A stretch of 18,630 nucleotides of DNA from an uncultured Magnetococcales bacterium (GCA_903913345.1 CAIWLA010000575.1:1-18630); one strand, 5' to 3'; positions 1 to 7,520 are shown, counted from the first letter of the stretch. Program-made: numbers and translations. Notes: generated by a model not told the origin, from the letters alone.

Positions 1-2
1 AT

Positions 3-77
3 AAAATAATTGATTGGCTTGCTGACTCACCAAGGAAGCGAAAACGCCAGATGCCAACTTTGGAATCGTTAGGTTAA
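3..77 (+). CDS. Probable 3' end of an unidentified gene (partial)
   Basis: Reading frame 3 is open from the window edge to a TAA at 75-77 and gives 24 residues ending QMPTLESLG. The sequence has a normal amino-acid mix with a basic RKRKR stretch, as at the C-terminus of a DNA-binding or transposase-like protein. The other two plus frames hit stops within the first nine bases. I do not recognise the family. The fragment is too short to prove coding, so this is a tentative call for a gene that starts before the window. Confidence 0.3.
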   Translation, partial: KIIDWLADSPRKRKRQMPTLESLG

Positions 78-84
78 CGCTTAT

Positions 85-97
85 GGGGCAAAGCCCC
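85..97. repeat. Short GGGGC-AAA-GCCCC hairpin repeat
   Basis: This is a perfect 5-bp inverted repeat with a 3-base loop. The same core, with one more G/C pair, recurs at 13686-13702, and a related one (loop AAC) at 18519-18533. It belongs to the dispersed hairpin family seen several times in this window. Confidence 0.5.
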
Positions 98-132
98 GGA
101 AAGAGTGCAATAAACACGTTTGGATCTTTGCC

Positions 133-165
133 AAAAAACCCCCACTGGGGGGATGATCCCCCCAG
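133..165 (-). terminator. Hairpin repeat, possible terminator of the minus-strand operon
   Basis: Positions 145-165 form a perfect palindrome with 10-bp arms, CTGGGGGGAT and ATCCCCCCAG, around one base. Read on the minus strand it lies 33 bases after the stop of the small exported protein. It is followed by TGGGGG and then a run of six T (138-133). The six-base gap between stem and T-run is not ideal for an intrinsic terminator. The stem is also a member of the dispersed repeat family, with a close relative at 18465-18485, so its presence may reflect the repeat and not selection for termination. Confidence 0.4.
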
Positions 166-197
166 ACCCCCGCAATACGAGTCGCCTCACTGCACAC

Positions 198-587
198 TCA
201 TATCCTCAGCGGACTTTCCCCTTCCTCTTTATCGTCATCAAACGGGGGCGGGGAGTGGTCCGGCCCTTTTTTCCCTTTGCGTTTTTCCAGCTCGTGCAAA
301 AGCTCCTCCTCCCATTGATTCAATAACTTCTGGGTTCCTTGCAACGTCTGGTCTGCTTGCTCCTTCAGCTTGGGAACCTGTTGGTCAACGGTCAACTGGC
401 CAGCCTTGGCCAAGGCTTCCATGGCAGTGCGCAGTGCCTTTTGTGCCTGTTCCAATGCCTCTCCCACGCGTTTTTCCTCCTCCTGCACGGTGTTGGAGGA
501 GGAGGGAGGATCGCCACAGATGGCCTGGCCCGGCAGGGAGATCAGAGCCGCCAACAGGATAATACCGAGTCCATGAACGCCTTTCAT
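198..587 (-). CDS. Small exported coiled-coil protein, unknown function
   Basis: This is a 129-residue protein that I do not recognise. The N-terminus (residues 1-22) is a Sec signal peptide with a hydrophobic core from about 7 to 18 and a likely cut after GQA at residue 22. A Cys follows at 24, but QAIC is not a lipobox. Residues 30 to about 100 are rich in E, K, Q, A and L with heptad-like spacing, so probably helical or coiled coil, and the tail (105-125) is basic and then acidic (DDDKEE). The ATG at 587-585 is chosen because GAGAGG sits just upstream and because it overlaps the Nudix stop as ATGA, suggesting translational coupling. A longer frame to 623 exists but lacks the signal-peptide logic. 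It is probably periplasmic and co-expressed with the Nudix and TPR genes. Confidence 0.72.
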   Translation of the reverse strand: MKGVHGLGIILLAALISLPGQAICGDPPSSSNTVQEEEKRVGEALEQAQKALRTAMEALAKAGQLTVDQQVPKLKEQADQTLQGTQKLLNQWEEELLHELEKRKGKKGPDHSPPPFDDDKEEGESPLRI

Positions 588-1048
588 GCGGGCACCTCTC
601 CATCCAGATGGCTTCCCTGCCAACCCAGACAGGCCATTTGTTGCATCATGCAGGGATACGCCAGGGAACCCTCCTGGACCATTCGTCCAAATGCCGCCTG
701 ATCGATCCAGGTCGCTTCCAATAATTCATGGCTGCAACACTGAATCTCCCCCTCCCAGTCATGGCACAAAAAGATGAAACTGATATTGGGATATTCCTGA
801 TCCAACAGGGGAATGACCGCCGCCCGCTCCCACTGCTGCAAACGGACGCCGATCTCTTCGAGTACCTCGCGCCGCAACGCCGCCTCCAATGGCTCGCCCT
901 CGTCCACAAATCCACCGGGAAAAGACCACTTGCGCCACCGATGATCTTTGTAGGCCAGGCGCACCATCAACACCCGTCCGACCACCCCGGCCTCCTGCTC
1001 CACGAGCATGGCATGGGCGGAAACGGTGGCTTTGACCCGCCCGTTCAT
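584..1048 (-). CDS. Nudix hydrolase
   Basis: Nudix enzymes cleave nucleoside diphosphates linked to another group (nucleotide sugars, ADP-ribose, NADH, oxidised dNTPs) using Mg2+. Here the full signature GX5EX7REUXEEXGU is intact: G46, E52, R60, E61, E64, E65, G67. It begins after the usual KWSFPGG strand. At 154 residues it is the size of a single-domain Nudix protein, and no further domain reveals the substrate. I chose the ATG at 1048. An in-frame TTG at 1108 would add 20 residues but would overlap the upstream TPR gene. The gene follows the TPR/NTF2 gene by about 43 bases, and its stop overlaps the next start as ATGA. There is no signal peptide, so the product is cytoplasmic, unlike both neighbours. 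Confidence 0.9.
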   Translation of the reverse strand: MNGRVKATVSAHAMLVEQEAGVVGRVLMVRLAYKDHRWRKWSFPGGFVDEGEPLEAALRREVLEEIGVRLQQWERAAVIPLLDQEYPNISFIFLCHDWEGEIQCCSHELLEATWIDQAAFGRMVQEGSLAYPCMMQQMACLGWQGSHLDGEVPA

Positions 1049-1091
1049 TGCCTGACCGGGCGGGAGGGCATCGCCCGCGTACCCACTGTCA

Positions 1092-2201
1092 TCAAAATTC
1101 CCGCACAATTTTCCAGGCCGATCCCTCTTTTTGTACGGCCATGGTTTTGCTCACCTGATCCTGATAACGGCTTGACCAGTAACTTTGGGTGAATGTCACC
1201 TGGGCATGATCGGCATCCGTCAGCGTCACCTTCAAGCCGGAGAGGGTGATCCGAATCTTGCCGGCCGCACTGAGGGCGACCTGCCGCTGCCGTTTCCAGG
1301 CGTCACGGTCAGGAAACTTGTCCGGTATCTGGAAAGTGCCAGAGTAGAAGGAGAGATAATCATCCACCTTCCTGGATGACCAGGCCTTGGCCCAGCCTTG
1401 CACGGTCTGTTCAATCTCGGCCTGCACCGGCATATCGGCCGCAGTGACGGAAACCGCCGCCGGAACGGCCTCTGCCTCATGGCGTCCTTCTGTTCCCGCA
1501 CTCCCCCGGACAGCGGGATCCGCCTCACTGCGGACTGCGGCATCCGCGACATTGCTCACGCTGGTCTGTGGTTCCGGTGGAGCGGAGACGACGACCGGGG
1601 CCGGGGCGGCGGGCTTGACATCGGGGGTTGGCGGCTTGACCGCCGGCTTGGCCGCGACCACCGGAGAAGAATCATGAACGGGCGCGTTGGGCAACACAAA
1701 CAATTTTTTCAGAAAATCCAGCTTGGCAGAGACAAAATTGTTGGATCCGTTGATCCGCAACGCCTGGGCATACGACTGGGAGGCCAACTTGGCATAGACA
1801 TCTCCCAAATTTTCATGGGCCGTGGCATAGTCCGGCAAAATGCGCACGGCATTGAGCAATGCCTGCCGGGCATTCTCATAATCGCCCCGTTCTGCATACA
1901 AAACCGCCAGATTATTGAAGGGTTCCGGCAGGTCGGGAAAGTCCGTTCCCAACTCCCGGAAGACCCGGATGGCCTCATCGCTTTGACTCTTTCCGGTATA
2001 AATCAACCCTTTCAGAAAGCGCGCCTCGGCATCCCGAGGGTGCTCTTTCAGGAAGGCTTCCAGCTTTTTCATGGCCTGATCCAGCTTTTTTTCATCTGTC
2101 AAGCGGTAAATGTCATCCAATTCCCCGGCCCTGGCATGGTTGATCACACCCAGAGCAGCGGCCAGAATGAACAAGAACAGGTAAGAGCGTAGTCGTTTCA
2201 T
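1092..2201 (-). CDS. Exported TPR protein with C-terminal NTF2-like domain
   Basis: This is a 369-residue protein. Residues 1-25 are a signal peptide (KRLR, hydrophobic core, cut after ARA). Residues about 27-135 hold three to four TPR units of the pattern AEARFLKGLIY..., PFNNLAVLYAERGDYENA and ATAHENLGDVYAKL. A long Pro/Ala/Val-rich linker (about 150-255) leads to a C-terminal domain at 263-369. That domain starts VQGWAKAWSSRKVDDYLSFY and ends WKIVREF, the pattern of SnoaL/Cds6-type NTF2-like domains found at the C-termini of periplasmic TPR and L,D-transpeptidase-related proteins. The protein is likely a periplasmic scaffold or binding protein, with no catalytic residues visible. It lies 146 bases downstream of mlaA on the same strand and just upstream of the Nudix gene. 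The ATG at 2201 has only a weak ribosome-binding site. Confidence 0.85.
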   Translation of the reverse strand: MKRLRSYLFLFILAAALGVINHARAGELDDIYRLTDEKKLDQAMKKLEAFLKEHPRDAEARFLKGLIYTGKSQSDEAIRVFRELGTDFPDLPEPFNNLAVLYAERGDYENARQALLNAVRILPDYATAHENLGDVYAKLASQSYAQALRINGSNNFVSAKLDFLKKLFVLPNAPVHDSSPVVAAKPAVKPPTPDVKPAAPAPVVVSAPPEPQTSVSNVADAAVRSEADPAVRGSAGTEGRHEAEAVPAAVSVTAADMPVQAEIEQTVQGWAKAWSSRKVDDYLSFYSGTFQIPDKFPDRDAWKRQRQVALSAAGKIRITLSGLKVTLTDADHAQVTFTQSYWSSRYQDQVSKTMAVQKEGSAWKIVREF

Positions 2202-2347
2202 AAAAGTCTACCGGGTTGCAGGAATGGGGACGGCACGTCACGAACCAGCGACATTGTGGCTTTTTGTCTCGGATAATGCAACCAAAGAATGGAGGCACTC
2301 TGCATTTTGCCCCATCTCGCCTGGAGGTATCCAAAAAACGGGCGGCA

Positions 2348-3106
2348 TCACTCTTTTATGCTGATACGGCGACGCTGCAAATAGCCATCGCGCAACGCAA
2401 CGTAGGGATCGATGGCCGATTTGGTCAGATTTTCATACTCGCCCAGATGCAGAGAGGCCGTATTGGTTATCCGATAGGCGGTCAGGCCGGCTCGATACAG
2501 GGTCTCCTTGGGCACATAGGTCAGTGGGTTCAACAGGGTTTCGCCCACCAGTCCGATGCTGTCGCGCAGGTTGGACGGACCCAGAATCGGCCAGACCAGA
2601 TAGAGCGTATCTCCTGCACCATAATGACCCAATGCCACGCCCAGATCATCATGCACCCCTTCCATGCCATACTCTTTCGCCACATCGATAAAGCCCAGCA
2701 GACCGAGGGTGGTATTGATGCCGAAACGACCCAGTTCAACGCCGGATTGGGCCACTTTACCCTGCAGCAGGGCACTGGTCACATAGGTGGGTGTGGCCAG
2801 GTTGTGGAAAACATTTTTCACCCCAACGCGCAGCGGTTCCGGGGCAATAGCGGCATACACGGTGGCAACCGGTTGCAGCAATCCAAAATAGAACAGATCG
2901 TTAAACCGGAAAAAGAGCCGGTTTAACGGTTCCAGGGGGTCTGAAACACCCTCTGCGGGCAGGGCACTCTCCTCCTCCCCCTCGGTGTCCAACCCACTGA
3001 CTCGTGCATGATCGGTTGGTTCCCCCGGCGCACCGTCCGCCGGTGCGGCAGAGGCAAACAATGGAAAACACAGTATCAAAACCATCATGAAGGGGGATTT
3101 TTTCAT
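2348..3106 (-). CDS. mlaA: MlaA (VacJ) outer-membrane phospholipid-removal protein
   Basis: MlaA sits in the outer membrane with a porin and passes mislocalised phospholipids from the outer leaflet to periplasmic MlaC. Family signatures are clear: SDPLEPLNRLFFRFND at 55-70 (with the DPLEPLNR core at 56-63), then FHNLATPTYVTSALLQG, FGINTTLGLLGFIDVA and GVALGHYGAGDTLYLVWPILGPS. At 252 residues it has the normal length. The N-terminus is a signal peptide ending FASA|AP near residue 20, followed by an acidic linker. Unlike E. coli MlaA, I see no lipobox: the only early Cys (C13) is preceded by LIL. The gene diverges from mlaE across 157 bases, consistent with a shared regulatory region for the Mla system. 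Confidence 0.93.
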   Translation of the reverse strand: MKKSPFMMVLILCFPLFASAAPADGAPGEPTDHARVSGLDTEGEEESALPAEGVSDPLEPLNRLFFRFNDLFYFGLLQPVATVYAAIAPEPLRVGVKNVFHNLATPTYVTSALLQGKVAQSGVELGRFGINTTLGLLGFIDVAKEYGMEGVHDDLGVALGHYGAGDTLYLVWPILGPSNLRDSIGLVGETLLNPLTYVPKETLYRAGLTAYRITNTASLHLGEYENLTKSAIDPYVALRDGYLQRRRISIKE

Positions 3107-3263
3107 CTTTGACTCACTTTAAACCCATGCAAAAAAAAGGTCAATCGCTTAAGTTCCTTGCCAACCCGGTCAATAATGCGCGACAATCCACTGCTTTGCA
3201 ACCATCGGATTGTGTTCTGCCCACAGAAGCCTTTCCGTTCACCCTTTCGCTGAATTGGCTCCA

Positions 3264-4034
3264 ATGATTTTTTTTGTCCGGTCTCTTGGTCAACAAGCAA
3301 TTGAATTTGTTTTGGAAACGGGGCGCATGTTCCTGTTTTTGATGGCGGTGTTTGCCAACGCGGTCCGTCCACCCTATCGTCCGGCCAATCTGCTCAAGCA
3401 AATTCACTTTATTGGTATTCGTTCATTGTTTGTCATCGTCCTGACCGCCATCTTTGCAGGCATGGTGCTGGCTTTGCAGGGGCATCATACCTTGACCCGT
3501 TTTGGTGCGGAAGGGTTGCTGGGACCGGCGGTGGCCCTCTCCATCATTCGTGAACTCGGTCCCGTCCTTTCCGGTCTCATGGTGACCGGGCGGGCCGGTT
3601 CGGCACTGGCCGCCGAGTTGGGTATCATGCGGATTCGTGAACAGATTGATGCCCTGGAGGTCATGGGGATTGCCCCCTTGCAATTTTTGGTCACGCCACG
3701 CATCATGGCTGGTCTGGTTGCCCTGCCCATACTCACGGTCATTTTTGATGTCATCGGCATTTTTGGCGGTTATCTGGTGGCCGTGCAACTGCTGAACATG
3801 AGCAGTGGTGTCTATTTGTCCGGGATTGAATCCTCCGTTTTCATGCGCGATATTGTGACCGGGTTGATCAAGGCAGTCAGTTTTGGTCTGATTGTGACCT
3901 GGGTATGTACCTTCAAAGGCTATTATGCCAAGCGGGGTGCCGAAGGGGTCAGTCAGGCCACCACCTCTGCGGTGGTGCTCAGTTCGGTTTTGATTCTGAT
4001 TTGTGACTATTTCATCACCTCCATACTGTTGTAA
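3264..4034 (+). CDS. mlaE: MlaE, MCE-transporter permease
   Basis: This is the inner-membrane permease of the MlaFEDB lipid ABC transporter. The 256-residue protein carries the family core ELGPVLSGLMVTGRAGSA, then MRIREQIDALEVMGI and LVTPRIMAG. It has about five hydrophobic segments (near residues 50-70, 85-110, 145-175, 195-220 and 232-254). The start is taken as the ATG at 3264 because IFFVRSLGQQAIEF matches the usual amphipathic N-terminus. A TTG at 3210 gives 18 more residues of untypical sequence. It is first in the mlaEFDC run, with 15 bases to mlaF. No strong Shine-Dalgarno sequence is visible. Confidence 0.95.
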   Translation: MIFFVRSLGQQAIEFVLETGRMFLFLMAVFANAVRPPYRPANLLKQIHFIGIRSLFVIVLTAIFAGMVLALQGHHTLTRFGAEGLLGPAVALSIIRELGPVLSGLMVTGRAGSALAAELGIMRIREQIDALEVMGIAPLQFLVTPRIMAGLVALPILTVIFDVIGIFGGYLVAVQLLNMSSGVYLSGIESSVFMRDIVTGLIKAVSFGLIVTWVCTFKGYYAKRGAEGVSQATTSAVVLSSVLILICDYFITSILL

Positions 4035-4049
4035 AGAGACGGATTCCGC

Positions 4050-5081
4050 ATGTCCCCAACCATTGTCCAGAATGCCAGTGCCGCCCACCAGGAATCCTTT
4101 CCGATCTCTATCGGCGAACAATTGGTGCAGAGCGGGTGTGTCAGTGCGGGTCAATTGGCCAGGGCACTGGAGGTCCAGACCAAAGAGAAGGGTGTCAGCG
4201 ATCAAAAAGAGGCTCTGATCGGCAAAACCTTGATCGAGTTGGGGTATATCTCCCATCCCGCCCTGCTCAACTGCCTGTTTCATCAATTGACGCGGGAACG
4301 GGTGGCCTACCATCTGGATCCACAGGCCGAGACGATCATCCGTTTTGAGAATGTGGAAAAGACGCTGGATGGTCGCAAGGTGTTGGATCAACTCAACATG
4401 GCCATTCCCGCCAACAAAATTACCGCCATTATTGGCATCAGTGGCGGCGGCAAGAGTGTGACGCTCAAGCACATGGTTGGTCTGATGAAGCCCGATCAGG
4501 GGGAGGTTTGGGTCGGGGGTCAACCCCTGGGAAAACTCTCGGTGCGCGCGCTCAACGGGGTGCGTCGGCGATTCAGTATGCTCTTTCAGGAGGGTGCCCT
4601 GTTCGACTCCCTGAATGTCATGGACAACGTGGCCTTTCCCTTGCGCGAAACCACGGCATTGCCCGAAGCGGAGATTCTGGAGCGGGTGGAAGGGTGTTTG
4701 CAGGAGGTCAATCTGGGTGGCATGGGACACAAATATCCCGACGAGTTGAGTGGTGGAATGCGCAAACGGGCCGCTTTGGCGCGGGCGTTGGTCACTCGAC
4801 CGGAAATTCTCCTCCTGGATGAACCAACGGCCGGGTTGGATCCGATCATCGAAAATGCCATCCACTACTTGATGTGCGATACCTTCATGCGCACCCGCTA
4901 CACCATCGTCTGTATCAGTCATGCGGTGCCGGCCATTTTTGATTGGTGCCACCATGTCGTGGTGTTGCATCGTGGTCGGGTACTGGCCTCCGGTCCATCG
5001 GTGGAGATCCGCAATTCGACGGATCCCACCATCAAACAGTTTATTAGCGGTGATCTGGATGGTCCCATCCATGTCATCTGA
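4050..5081 (+). CDS. mlaF: MlaF ATPase with extra N-terminal GspE_N/MshEN-like domain
   Basis: This is the ATP-binding subunit that drives MlaFEDB lipid transport at the inner membrane. The ABC domain spans about 96-343: Walker A GISGGGKS at 129-136, Q-loop in SMLFQEGALFDSL, signature ELSGGMRKRAALA, Walker B ILLLDEPTAGLDP and the switch His in CISHAV. Total length is 343 residues against roughly 270 for a typical MlaF. The excess is an N-terminal domain with two 24-residue motifs, at 20-43 (IGEQLVQSG...LARALEVQ) and 56-79 (IGKTLIELG...LLNCLFHQ). Both keep the G, L, G, L, L and Q positions of GspE_N/MshEN domains known from type II secretion and pilus ATPases. A single ATG at 4050 starts the fused frame, and no internal start with a clear ribosome-binding site precedes the ABC part. 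No mlaB (STAS partner) gene is found nearby. Confidence 0.95.
   Translation: MSPTIVQNASAAHQESFPISIGEQLVQSGCVSAGQLARALEVQTKEKGVSDQKEALIGKTLIELGYISHPALLNCLFHQLTRERVAYHLDPQAETIIRFENVEKTLDGRKVLDQLNMAIPANKITAIIGISGGGKSVTLKHMVGLMKPDQGEVWVGGQPLGKLSVRALNGVRRRFSMLFQEGALFDSLNVMDNVAFPLRETTALPEAEILERVEGCLQEVNLGGMGHKYPDELSGGMRKRAALARALVTRPEILLLDEPTAGLDPIIENAIHYLMCDTFMRTRYTIVCISHAVPAIFDWCHHVVVLHRGRVLASGPSVEIRNSTDPTIKQFISGDLDGPIHVI
4107..4286 (+). other. GspE_N/MshEN-like tandem motif region inside mlaF
   Basis: These codons encode residues 20-79 of the MlaF fusion. Aligning the two 24-residue blocks by eye shows identical anchors at positions 3 (G), 6 (L), 10 (G), 17 (L), 21 (L) and 24 (Q). Position 1, Arg in c-di-GMP-binding MshEN domains, is Ser in the first copy and Leu in the second. 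The spacer is 12 residues and not the usual 5. The fold assignment is fairly likely; nucleotide binding is doubtful. Confidence 0.65.
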
Positions 5082-5105
5082 ACCCAGTCGCCGCGAGGAG
5101 AGGAG

Positions 5106-5555
5106 ATGAAGAGCATCAAGTTGGAACTTATGGTGGGTCTGTTTGTCTTGGCCGGTCTGCTGGCATTGGCGTGGCTCTCCATCAAGCTGGCCAGAATGGA
5201 ACTGGTCGTCGGGGATCATGTGCCGATGTATGCCAATTTTTCCTCCGTTTCCGGACTCAAAACGGGGGCAGCGGTGGAAATCGCGGGGGTGGAGGTGGGT
5301 CGTGTGGATGCCATTACCCTGAACACAACCGACTATGAAGCGCGGGTTCGGATGCAAATCAGGCCCGACATTCCCATCCAGGAGGATGCCATTGCCTTGG
5401 TGCGAACAAAGGGAATGATCGGTGATCGTTATATCATCATCAGTCCAGGGGGGTCACAAACCCTTTTGAAGGCCGATGGTCTCCTCCTCCATACCGAGCC
5501 GGCCATCAACTTTGAAGAGTTGATCAGTCAGTTTATTCACGGTTCTGTCAAATAG
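5106..5555 (+). CDS. mlaD: MlaD, MCE-domain lipid-binding protein
   Basis: MlaD forms a hexameric ring anchored in the inner membrane that channels lipids between MlaE and MlaC. The 149-residue protein has one N-terminal transmembrane helix (about 8-28) and a single MCE domain at about 38-118. Family features are ANFSSVSGLKTGAAVEIAGV, VGRVDAITL and the loop RTKGMIGDRYIIISPGG. It is shorter than E. coli MlaD (about 180 residues), mainly in the C-terminal tail. A strong ribosome-binding site (GAGGAGAGGAG) lies directly before the ATG, 24 bases after mlaF. Confidence 0.95.
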   Translation: MKSIKLELMVGLFVLAGLLALAWLSIKLARMELVVGDHVPMYANFSSVSGLKTGAAVEIAGVEVGRVDAITLNTTDYEARVRMQIRPDIPIQEDAIALVRTKGMIGDRYIIISPGGSQTLLKADGLLLHTEPAINFEELISQFIHGSVK

Positions 5556-5576
5556 TGTACGCAAGGACGTTGCCTC

Positions 5577-6209
5577 ATGGTTACCATACGCTCTCTCCCG
5601 TTTCGTGGGTTCTGGTTTTTGCTGGTATTCGGCGTTGGACTGTTGGGGGGTGCCACTCCCCTCCAGGCCGGGCCTCTGTCACAGATGGAAAATGTTCTCC
5701 AGAGGGTCTTGCTCATTTTGCGGGATCCTGCCCTGAGCACATCGGAAAAACAGACGGAACGCCGGGAAAAATTGCGCGCCATTGTCTATGCCGAGTTTGA
5801 CTTTCATACCATGTCGCAAGGGGCCGTGGGACCGAAGTGGCGCACATTTTCCGCTGCCCAACAGGCGCGTTTTATCGATCTCTTTGAACGCCTGCTCGAA
5901 AACACCTACATGAACAGCATCGAACGCTACAAAAGCGAGGAGGTGCGGTTTACCAAAGAGTTGGTGCAGTCCAACACGGTCACCCGTGTCGACAGCGTGG
6001 TGGTGAGCAAAGGGACGGAATTCAAGGTTTCCTACCAGTTGATCCTGAAAGATCAAGCCTGGAAGGTGATGGATGTCATCATCGAAGGGGTCAGTGTCGT
6101 GGCCAATTATCGGGCACAGTTCAAGCATTTGCTGCAAAAAGACGACGCGGAGGGGATCGACGCCATGCTGTCCACGCTGGAAAGTTCGGTCAACCGGAGC
6201 GAAAAGTAG
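5577..6209 (+). CDS. mlaC: MlaC, periplasmic phospholipid shuttle
   Basis: MlaC carries phospholipids across the periplasm between MlaA and MlaD. It is 210 residues long. A signal peptide occupies 1-31 (hydrophobic 12-26, cut after LQA), and the mature part has the family features FDFHTMSQGAVG, FIDLFERLLENTYM, VRFTKE and the C-terminal WKVMDVIIEGVSVVANYRAQF. Start at 5577: AAGGA lies about 11 bases upstream. The gene closes the mlaEFDC run; a candidate terminator follows. Confidence 0.94.
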   Translation: MVTIRSLPFRGFWFLLVFGVGLLGGATPLQAGPLSQMENVLQRVLLILRDPALSTSEKQTERREKLRAIVYAEFDFHTMSQGAVGPKWRTFSAAQQARFIDLFERLLENTYMNSIERYKSEEVRFTKELVQSNTVTRVDSVVVSKGTEFKVSYQLILKDQAWKVMDVIIEGVSVVANYRAQFKHLLQKDDAEGIDAMLSTLESSVNRSEK

Positions 6210-6219
6210 GGACTCCTGG

Positions 6220-6244
6220 GGGAGGGAGCCTCCCTTTCTCGTCT
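6220..6244 (+). terminator. Candidate intrinsic terminator after mlaC
   Basis: GGGAGG (6220-6225) pairs with CCTCCC (6229-6234) across a 3-base loop, followed by the pyrimidine-rich tract TTTCTCGTCTTTT. It lies 11 bases after the mlaC stop and at the junction to the AT-richer cassette. The T-tract is interrupted, so strength is uncertain. Confidence 0.45.
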
Positions 6245-6312
6245 TTTCGCGTTTCTTTCGTCATAAGCCTTGATTGTTCTGACGCAAACAGATGGATGGT
6301 AAAGGAACCGTG

Positions 6313-7323
6313 ATGGAGCAGGCAGCGGAAAGAACCCCAGGCAGGCAGCTTTTGTTGCCATTTGACGGTGATACAAACAGAGCGGTTCTCGCGCTTCGTG
6401 TCGTTCCACCAGGTGCTCCGTTGCAGGAAGTCCAACCGCCATCTGAACCTGTAACAAAAGGTTTTCAACGACAATACGAACATAAGAATGGGTGCCTGTA
6501 TCAGGGGGATTCTCTCGCCTGGCTGGCATCGCTCGATGAAGCCAGCGTGGATCTTGTGTTTGCTGACCCACCCTATAACATTAAAAAAGCAGATTGGGAT
6601 AATTTCGATACCCAGGAAAAATACATTGAGTGGTCTATTCAGTGGATCAAACACGCTTCGCGGGTGTTGAAGAATACCGGTTCTTTATATGTGTGCGGAT
6701 TTTCAGAAATACTGGCTGATTTGAAACACCCTGCTTCAACCTATTTCAAGGGTTGCCGATGGCTTGTGTGGCATTATAAAAACAAGGCAAATCTAGGCAA
6801 CGATTGGGGACGATCACACGAGAGTATCATTCATTTTCGAAAATCGGATGCCTTCAGGCTGAATATGGATGATGTGCGTATCCCTTACGGGGCACACACC
6901 TTGAAATATCCCTCTCATCCACAGGCGGAGACGAGTGCTTATGGAAAGGGCGTTCAGAAACAACGCGATAACTGGATGCCACATTCAAAAGGGGCAAAAC
7001 CAAAGGATGTGATCGATATTCCGACAACATGCAACGGCATGGGCGAAAAGACACCACATCCTACGCAAAAACCCGAAGAGTTGCTGCGCAAGTTTGTCCT
7101 GGCTTCATCGAATGAAGGCGAACTGGTCATCGACCCGTTCTCTGGATCAGGAACGACAATCGTTGTTGCAGAGCAGTTGAATCGCCGCTGGATGGCCTGC
7201 GATCTGGACCAGCAGTACAACCAGTGGGCAATCAAGCGGTTGGAAAACGTTCGGCGCATGACGAAGGATGAATGGATAGCCACTGACCGCAAAACAGCAG
7301 AACGAAGGGAATCCATCCGATGA
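6313..7323 (+). CDS. Beta-class DNA N6-adenine/N4-cytosine methyltransferase
   Basis: This is an AdoMet-dependent DNA amino-methyltransferase, here probably the modification half of a type II restriction-modification system. The catalytic motif IV DPPYN is at 85-89 and the AdoMet-binding motif I FSGSGTT at 276-282. The order IV before I defines the beta class. HPTQKPEELL precedes motif I, as in DpnIIB and HinfI type enzymes. The sequence alone does not tell the recognition site or whether A or C is modified. The ATG at 6313 is preferred because AAGGA lies 6 bases upstream; an ATG at 6292 would add 7 residues without a ribosome-binding site. The stop overlaps the restriction gene start as ATGA. 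Codons are visibly AT-richer than in the flanking mla and TPR genes, suggesting horizontal transfer. Confidence 0.92.
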   Translation: MEQAAERTPGRQLLLPFDGDTNRAVLALRVVPPGAPLQEVQPPSEPVTKGFQRQYEHKNGCLYQGDSLAWLASLDEASVDLVFADPPYNIKKADWDNFDTQEKYIEWSIQWIKHASRVLKNTGSLYVCGFSEILADLKHPASTYFKGCRWLVWHYKNKANLGNDWGRSHESIIHFRKSDAFRLNMDDVRIPYGAHTLKYPSHPQAETSAYGKGVQKQRDNWMPHSKGAKPKDVIDIPTTCNGMGEKTPHPTQKPEELLRKFVLASSNEGELVIDPFSGSGTTIVVAEQLNRRWMACDLDQQYNQWAIKRLENVRRMTKDEWIATDRKTAERRESIR

Positions 7324-7511
7324 ATCTGGCTGACTTGATCCTTCATGCGACGACCAAGGAACGGTTTCGCGCCGTTGAGAGTTATATATCTTTTTGTGCG
7401 CGTTATTTGGAATATGTCGATACAGGACTACAGGCACGCATTGTATCACAAAACGAAAGTCACTATCAGTTTTTCCAATACAGGGCAGAGGGTAGTTTCA
7501 ATATCACGCGC

Positions 7512-7520
7512 CCCTTGAAT
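7512..7520. repeat. Left target-site duplication CCCTTGAAT
   Basis: Nine bases immediately before the element are repeated exactly at 7674-7682 immediately after it. They encode Pro-Leu-Asn in the interrupted gene. Confidence 0.88.

Noticed and set aside
3116..3144. TTGACC-17-TAAAGT promoter-like pair upstream of mlaA on the minus strand
   Set aside because: Its start point would lie about 3 bases before the ATG, giving an almost leaderless mRNA, while a GTGAG ribosome-binding-like site is present. The match may be chance.
4107..4286. Cyclic di-GMP binding by the MlaF N-terminal domain
   Set aside because: I do not claim it: both motif copies lack the first-position Arg and the spacer is longer than in proven MshEN domains.
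3423..5357. Minus-strand open frame of 644 codons across mlaE, mlaF and mlaD
   Set aside because: It is antisense to three well-identified genes and is His/Gln/Asp-rich low-information sequence with no motif.
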